The notes beneath the pieces were generated by a model. That model was not told where the DNA came from and did no database searches. It worked only from the letters and a program-made list of their open reading frames with translations. 25,706 bases of DNA. Source: JAGLTQ01 sp964605385. Lineage in GTDB: Bacteria; Pseudomonadota; Gammaproteobacteria; UBA6429; Thiohalophilaceae. The stretch lies in NCBI GenBank assembly GCA_964605385.1, contig CAZSCK010000037.1:1-25706 (forward strand), read 5' to 3'. The translations under genes were made by a program, and so were the position numbers. Positions 23,001-25,706 of the stretch are shown here, piece by piece (the stretch's first letter is position 1; each line of letters opens with the position of its first letter).

Positions 23001-23937
23001 CAGGATGGTGTTTACGTAAAGCTTCAGCTGTTTCGCGAATTTGCCGTTCACCACTGAGAAAAACTAAAACATCACCGCTTCCTTCATGGCTTAATTCATC
23101 TACTGCATTAAGAATGGCCTGCTGCTGGTCTTTTTGAGTCTCGCTTTTATCAGATTGTGCTTCATCACTATTTAATGGACGATAACGAACTTCTACCGGA
23201 TAAGTGCGGCCAGAGACTTCGATAATAGGCGCATTTTCAAAGTGTTTAGCAAAGCGTTCAGGATCAATGGTTGCAGAGGTAATAATAACTTTTAAGTCGG
23301 GACGTTTAGGTAAGAGTTGCTTTAAATAACCTAAAATAAAATCAATATTTAAACTACGCTCATGGGCTTCATCAATGATTAGTGTATCGTATTGTTGTAA
23401 AAAAGGATCATTTTGTATCTCTGCTAATAAAATGCCATCGGTCATTACTTTTATATGACTATGTTTGTTTGATTTATCTGAGAAACGAATTTTATAACCA
23501 ACACTCTCACCGAGTTCTGTTTTTAATTCTTCTGCGATACGTGCAGCAACACTGCGTGCAGCAATGCGTCGTGGTTGGGTATGGCCAATTACGCCAAAGG
23601 TACCTCGCCCCATTTTTAAACAAAGTTTAGGCAACTGTGTTGTTTTACCTGAACCGGTTTCACCACAAAGAATAATCAGTTGGTTCTCTTCTGTGGCTTT
23701 ACAAATATCATCATGCCTTTCATTAACCGGCAGGTTCGTTGGAAAAGTTGGAACAGGCTTTGCTGTTGCGCGTGCTTTGGCAAGCTGAATTGAACTCTGA
23801 ATAAGTTTTTCTAATTGTCTGGTTTTATTTTCATCTGGCTTACTTAAAAGTGCATTGAGTTTTTTTGTGAAGCGAAAACGATCAAACAGCATGCACTGTT
23901 CAATTAATGGTTTTAGTTGTTTTTTGAGGTCAGTCAT
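20065..23937 (-). CDS. hrpA: ATP-dependent RNA helicase HrpA (DEAH box)
   Basis: HrpA is a large DEAH RNA helicase; in E. coli it takes part in mRNA processing and in rescuing stalled or collided ribosomes. The 1290-residue length is complete. Motif I is CGETGSGKTTQLPK (91-104), motif Ia follows at HTQPRRIAARSVAARI, the DEAH box is LIIDEAHERSLN (186-197), and motif III is SAT in VIITSATIDPERFAKHF. The helicase C domain has ATNVAETSLTIPGI and QRKGRCGRTSDGICIRLYSE. The helicase-associated and OB-fold domains follow, then the HrpA-specific DUF3418 C-terminal part. It converges with the secreted YbjN-like gene. The upstream side runs into a repeat element and the assembly gap, so its promoter may be partly missing. 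Confidence 0.97.
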   Translation of the reverse strand: MTDLKKQLKPLIEQCMLFDRFRFTKKLNALLSKPDENKTRQLEKLIQSSIQLAKARATAKPVPTFPTNLPVNERHDDICKATEENQLIILCGETGSGKTTQLPKLCLKMGRGTFGVIGHTQPRRIAARSVAARIAEELKTELGESVGYKIRFSDKSNKHSHIKVMTDGILLAEIQNDPFLQQYDTLIIDEAHERSLNIDFILGYLKQLLPKRPDLKVIITSATIDPERFAKHFENAPIIEVSGRTYPVEVRYRPLNSDEAQSDKSETQKDQQQAILNAVDELSHEGSGDVLVFLSGERQIRETAEALRKHHPDKTEIIPLFSRLSNAEQQKVFKSHSYRRIILATNVAETSLTIPGIQYVIDTGYARISRYSYRTKVQRLPIERVSQASANQRKGRCGRTSDGICIRLYSEDDFNNRPVFTDAEILRTNLASVILQMHNIRLGHIEKFPFIDKPDSRLIKDGYQLLEELQAMNKQNITRIGKILSRFPVDPRYARMIISANEFSSLNEVLVIVSALSIADPRERPMDKQQQADQAHSQFKDEKSDFIAYLNLWNFYQEQRQHLSQNKLRKLCKKNFLSYSRMLEWRDIHSQLLTQCNEVKYKINSTVAGYNAIHQAILSGLLSHAGLKNEDGEYQGARNNIFAIFPGSNLRKKRPLWIMAAEMLETQRHYGLTVAQIDPLWLEKQASHLIKKSYFEAHWEKRPAQVAAYEKSTLYGLVINPRKKINYGPIDPEFSRELYIRGAFINREYSAHAAFFQHNEKLFSDIEKLEHQSRRQDVLVEDEVVYQFYDERIPAGIYNSKKFDTWRKEAEKDNAEILYLSRDYLMQHSAGDITEEQYPKQLVVNNTPLSLSYHFDPTSEDDGVTLTIPVALLNTLNPLQFEWLIPALLREKVTQLIKTLPKNLRKNFVPVPQFADACIEAITNRSSPLLYTISQQLTKISGIEIPDDAWQIESLEPHFFMRFDVRDQHNKSLAQGRSLIALQESLSQEVSKQFSKNIKWDIEQKGLAQWNFGELPEIINKTVNNLNIKGFPALQDDDDSVSIVVVDTQNQALEIHHGGLKRLYLLSLKQQVKYLTKNLPNIQKICMNYASIGGCIDLKEAIIDASIEESFFSINNIIRIKKSFEDNLQKGSSELVNNASLICEILTQVFDSYKEIRNQLKKNNKPNWLVSLNDIQSQLDHLIYEDFLYYTPIEYLKSYPRYLQAIQQRLDKLQQAAERDRQYTNLLSPYWEHFIELNDEYYEHPVFSLYRWMLEEFRVSLFAQGLKTNMPVSEKRIEKQWQEVKKIIRK

Positions 23938-23976
23938 TGAAGGAGAAAACTTGTGGTATTAAATTAGAGAAAACAG

Positions 23977-24199
23977 GTCATTGCAAGAGAATAAAATGAT
24001 TGCGGNNNNNNNNNNNNNNNNNNNNNNNNNNNNNNNNNNNNNNNNNNNNNNNNNNNNNNNNNNNNNNNNNNNNNNNNNNNNNNNNNNNNNNNNNNNNNNN
24101 NNNNNTCCTGCGTTACTCTCGACAATTGCTCCTGCATTGTTCTACCTTCGCCCGTCCGTGGGCTCGTACCTCCTGCGTCCATGCAGTCGTCGCAATGAC
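23977..24199. repeat. Second dispersed repeat, interrupted by the assembly gap
   Basis: GTCATTGC (23977-23984) and GCAATGAC (24192-24199) are inverted arms of the same kind as those around 5998-6109. Between them are the 100 N and, at 24106-24190, a GC-richer stretch with CCTGCGT at three nearby variants (24107, 24131 and 24172 regions, as CCTGCGT, CCTGCAT, CCTGCGT). The sequence composition differs from neighbouring genes. Presence of the gap inside the element suggests the assembler broke at this repeat. Confidence 0.6.
24006..24105. other. Assembly gap of 100 N
   Basis: Exactly 100 unknown bases, a placeholder for a scaffold join of unknown true length. Any open frame drawn through it is artificial. 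Confidence 0.99.
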
Positions 24200-24214
24200 A
24201 ATGCTCACATTTAA

Positions 24215-24544
24215 TTAAGGCTCTTCACCATAATCAATTGTAATTTCCTGGTGTTGTTTAATCATTTTAACAGCATAAAGCTCGTAATCATCAAATTCGG
24301 CACAGGGTTTAGTATTGTGATTTAAATAACGTAAGGCATTTTTACCATCCCGGCCAATCCATTCGCCATCATTATCTTCAGTCCATAAAACATGCATGCC
24401 GTTATCCGTGGTTTCCGGGCCTAGATACTCACCTAAATAAGTCCCGGCTTTAATCTCACAGCAAGCAAAGAGGCCTTTGCCATGAATTTCAGAATCTTCC
24501 ACATAAAAGAGCTTAGCTTCATTTTTATTAAGTTTAATAGTCAT
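24215..24544 (-). CDS. Small SET-domain protein (predicted lysine methyltransferase)
   Basis: I take the ATG at 24544 (109 residues); an upstream GTG at 24550 is also in frame. SET motifs are all present: GKGLFA (22-27), TYLGEYLGP (35-43), the pseudoknot strand RYLNHNTKPCAEF (72-84) with the NH typical of SAM binding, and ITIDYG (101-106) with the catalytic Tyr at 105. Bacterial SET proteins methylate lysines of self or host proteins; the substrate here is unknown. There is no post-SET Cys cluster, and the inserted SET-I region is short and acidic (TEDNDGEWIGRDG). No ribosome site is clear. It is next to the repeat element and gap, and may have been acquired with them. Confidence 0.85.
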   Translation of the reverse strand: MTIKLNKNEAKLFYVEDSEIHGKGLFACCEIKAGTYLGEYLGPETTDNGMHVLWTEDNDGEWIGRDGKNALRYLNHNTKPCAEFDDYELYAVKMIKQHQEITIDYGEEP

Positions 24545-24589
24545 AATCACGTATTTTGGTGTTGAGAGGTAGCCATCGTAATGGAGTTG

Positions 24590-24661
24590 TTAGCATGTTT
24601 CAATTAGAGCCATATTTTATGGCCTAAGTTTAAAAAATATTTTCTTTAATTTAGCATGTTT
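24590..24661. repeat. Direct repeat flanking a hairpin, SET to HDOD intergenic region
   Basis: TTAGCATGTTT occurs at 24590-24600 and again at 24651-24661, exactly matching over 11 bases. Between them GCCATA-TTT-TATGGC (24609-24623) forms a perfect 6-base stem. The rest of the 288-base region between the two gene starts is AT-rich with nothing else I can support. Confidence 0.4.
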
Positions 24662-24832
24662 TGTTAAAGATAAGTATTATTATAACATTCTAAGTCTTTA
24701 ATAAATATACTCTTTTCTTTGAAAAAAGTGTTTTTATAAAAACTTAAAGCATATTTTAATTTAAAGTTGCCACTGCTGTTGCCGATAACCAGATAACAAT
24801 TAAATATAAACTTATGAAGTGATTTTAGATTT

Positions 24833-25706
24833 ATGACAGCTGATGCCACCTTAACACAAGAGAATATTGAGAAAATTTTAATAGGAATTACCATTCCTTC
24901 ACCGCCGCAAATAATTGCAGATTTACAGATGGAAATGGCAATGCCAGATCCAGATCTTAATGAAATGGCTGATCTGATCAGTAAAGATCCTGGTCTTGCG
25001 GGAGGTGTATTAAAGACTTTAAACTCCCCTTTTTATGGAAACAGGGAAATTGCTTCAATTTCAAAAGCCGTGATGATGTTGGGTATGACAACGGTCGCAA
25101 ATATTGTTAATACTTTATATTTGCGTGATAACTTATCCCAAAATGACAATGTTTCTGACGAAACATATAAAGCAATGACATTCTTTTGGGATTCTGCGAC
25201 CGATGTTGCACGTGCTTGCAGTATTATTGCGAAACGTCTTCGAGTGAATGATCCTGATATGGCCTATATGTTGGGTTTGTTTCACAATGCTGGCATACCA
25301 TTATTAATGCAACGTTTTCCAGACTATCTAGAAACGATTGTTCAGTCATATTTATTGGAAGAAGCAAGGATTGTTGATGCTGAGAATGAACACTATAAAA
25401 CGAACCATGCAGTTGTAAGTTTTTATGCTGCACGTTCATGGAAGTTACCTGAAATTTTATGTCGAGTTATTGCTGCACATCATAATGCCGTTGAAATTTT
25501 TTCAGACAAAGATAAAACAGCTGCAGATGAAAAAACTTTCCTGGCAATATTAAAGATAGGGGAACATTTGGCAGGCTTGTCACGCACAATTGGTAATAAT
25601 GAAAACGATATAGAATGGCAACAAATTGAAGAAAATGTGCTTGATTATATTGGCTTGAGTCAGTTTGACTATGAAGATTTAGCCAGCGATGCCGCAGATA
25701 ATGGTA
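24833..25706 (+). CDS. HDOD domain protein, cut by the window edge
   Basis: An open frame from the ATG at 24833 reaches the right edge without a stop (291 codons so far), so the protein continues beyond it. It begins MTADATLTQENIEKILIGIT. The HDOD domain covers roughly residues 15-215: ADLISKDPGLAGGVLKTLNS (46-65) and ISKAVMMLGMTTVANIV (76-92) match the family, and GLFHNAGIPLL (148-158) sits where HD-type phosphohydrolases have HD. Here it is H151-N152, so no catalytic HD pair remains, as usual for HDOD. HDOD proteins act in signalling and motility control; some carry a C-terminal GGDEF or EAL, which cannot be seen here. No strong ribosome site precedes it. Confidence 0.9.
   Translation, partial: MTADATLTQENIEKILIGITIPSPPQIIADLQMEMAMPDPDLNEMADLISKDPGLAGGVLKTLNSPFYGNREIASISKAVMMLGMTTVANIVNTLYLRDNLSQNDNVSDETYKAMTFFWDSATDVARACSIIAKRLRVNDPDMAYMLGLFHNAGIPLLMQRFPDYLETIVQSYLLEEARIVDAENEHYKTNHAVVSFYAARSWKLPEILCRVIAAHHNAVEIFSDKDKTAADEKTFLAILKIGEHLAGLSRTIGNNENDIEWQQIEENVLDYIGLSQFDYEDLASDAADNG

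Noticed and set aside
20795..23788. Several open frames on the + strand across hrpA
   Set aside because: They lie inside the continuous, motif-rich hrpA coding frame on the minus strand, show no family pattern and no ribosome site.
23964..24218. Open frames running through the 100 N
   Set aside because: Their length depends on unknown bases and the repeat; they are artefacts of the gap.
24664..24894. Minus-strand frame overlapping the HDOD start
   Set aside because: AT-rich with no ribosome site or motif; it overlaps a clear coding start on the other strand.
1..25706. CRISPR array, tRNA, rRNA, prophage or transposase gene
   Set aside because: I looked for spaced repeats, cloverleaf-like segments and phage or transposase motifs and found none that I could support.

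Overview
The window is 25.7 kb of AT-rich chromosomal DNA, by eye well under 45% GC. The gene set points to a gammaproteobacterium outside the Enterobacterales: greB, uup, tex, hrpA, cmoM, tcdA, a YjjV-type TatD nuclease, a YcgN cysteine-cluster protein, DUF2288, DUF2189 and a DksA-like zinc-finger protein. I cannot name the genus. A run of exactly 100 N (24006-24105) marks a scaffold join, so this is a draft genome or a metagenome-assembled genome. I see no rRNA, tRNA, CRISPR array, transposase or phage gene.

Layout. 1-2.4 kb: YedI-type membrane protein, spermidine-synthase-fold methyltransferase-like protein, small two-helix membrane protein and a 2OG-Fe(II) oxygenase-like protein, all on +. 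2.5-3.9 kb (minus): small lipoprotein, greB, and a stand-alone cysteine-rich PAS/zinc-ribbon protein whose upstream region holds a perfect FNR-type site. 4.1-8.5 kb: uup and tex, separated by a nested inverted-repeat element. 8.7-10.4 kb: PAS hybrid histidine kinase/response regulator. 10.5-12.8 kb: yjjV, tcdA and an alpha/beta hydrolase, with overlapping ends. 13.0-16.5 kb: DUF2189 membrane protein, then a very compact seven-gene run (SprT-like, an unknown 81-residue protein, DksA-like, YcgN, DUF2288, HIT, GIY-YIG). 16.5-17.8 kb: a decayed stretch with a frameshifted small membrane ORF and a secreted TPR protein broken by in-frame stops. 18.0-24 kb: Fe-S-type uracil-DNA glycosylase divergent from cmoM, a secreted YbjN-like protein, and hrpA convergent to it. 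24-25.7 kb: a second dispersed repeat holding the assembly gap, a small SET-domain protein, and an HDOD protein that runs off the right edge.

Much of the window serves RNA metabolism and translation: GreB (transcript cleavage), Tex (transcription accessory), Uup (ribosome-associated ABC-F ATPase), HrpA (RNA helicase), and TcdA and CmoM (tRNA modification). Signalling is represented by the PAS/zinc-ribbon protein, the hybrid kinase and the HDOD protein. I found no clear new defence or biosynthetic system. The points most worth a second look are the FNR-type site before the Cys-rich PAS gene, the TPR gene whose stops all replace possible Gln codons, the two related inverted-repeat elements, and the uncharacterised protein in the compact small-gene operon.
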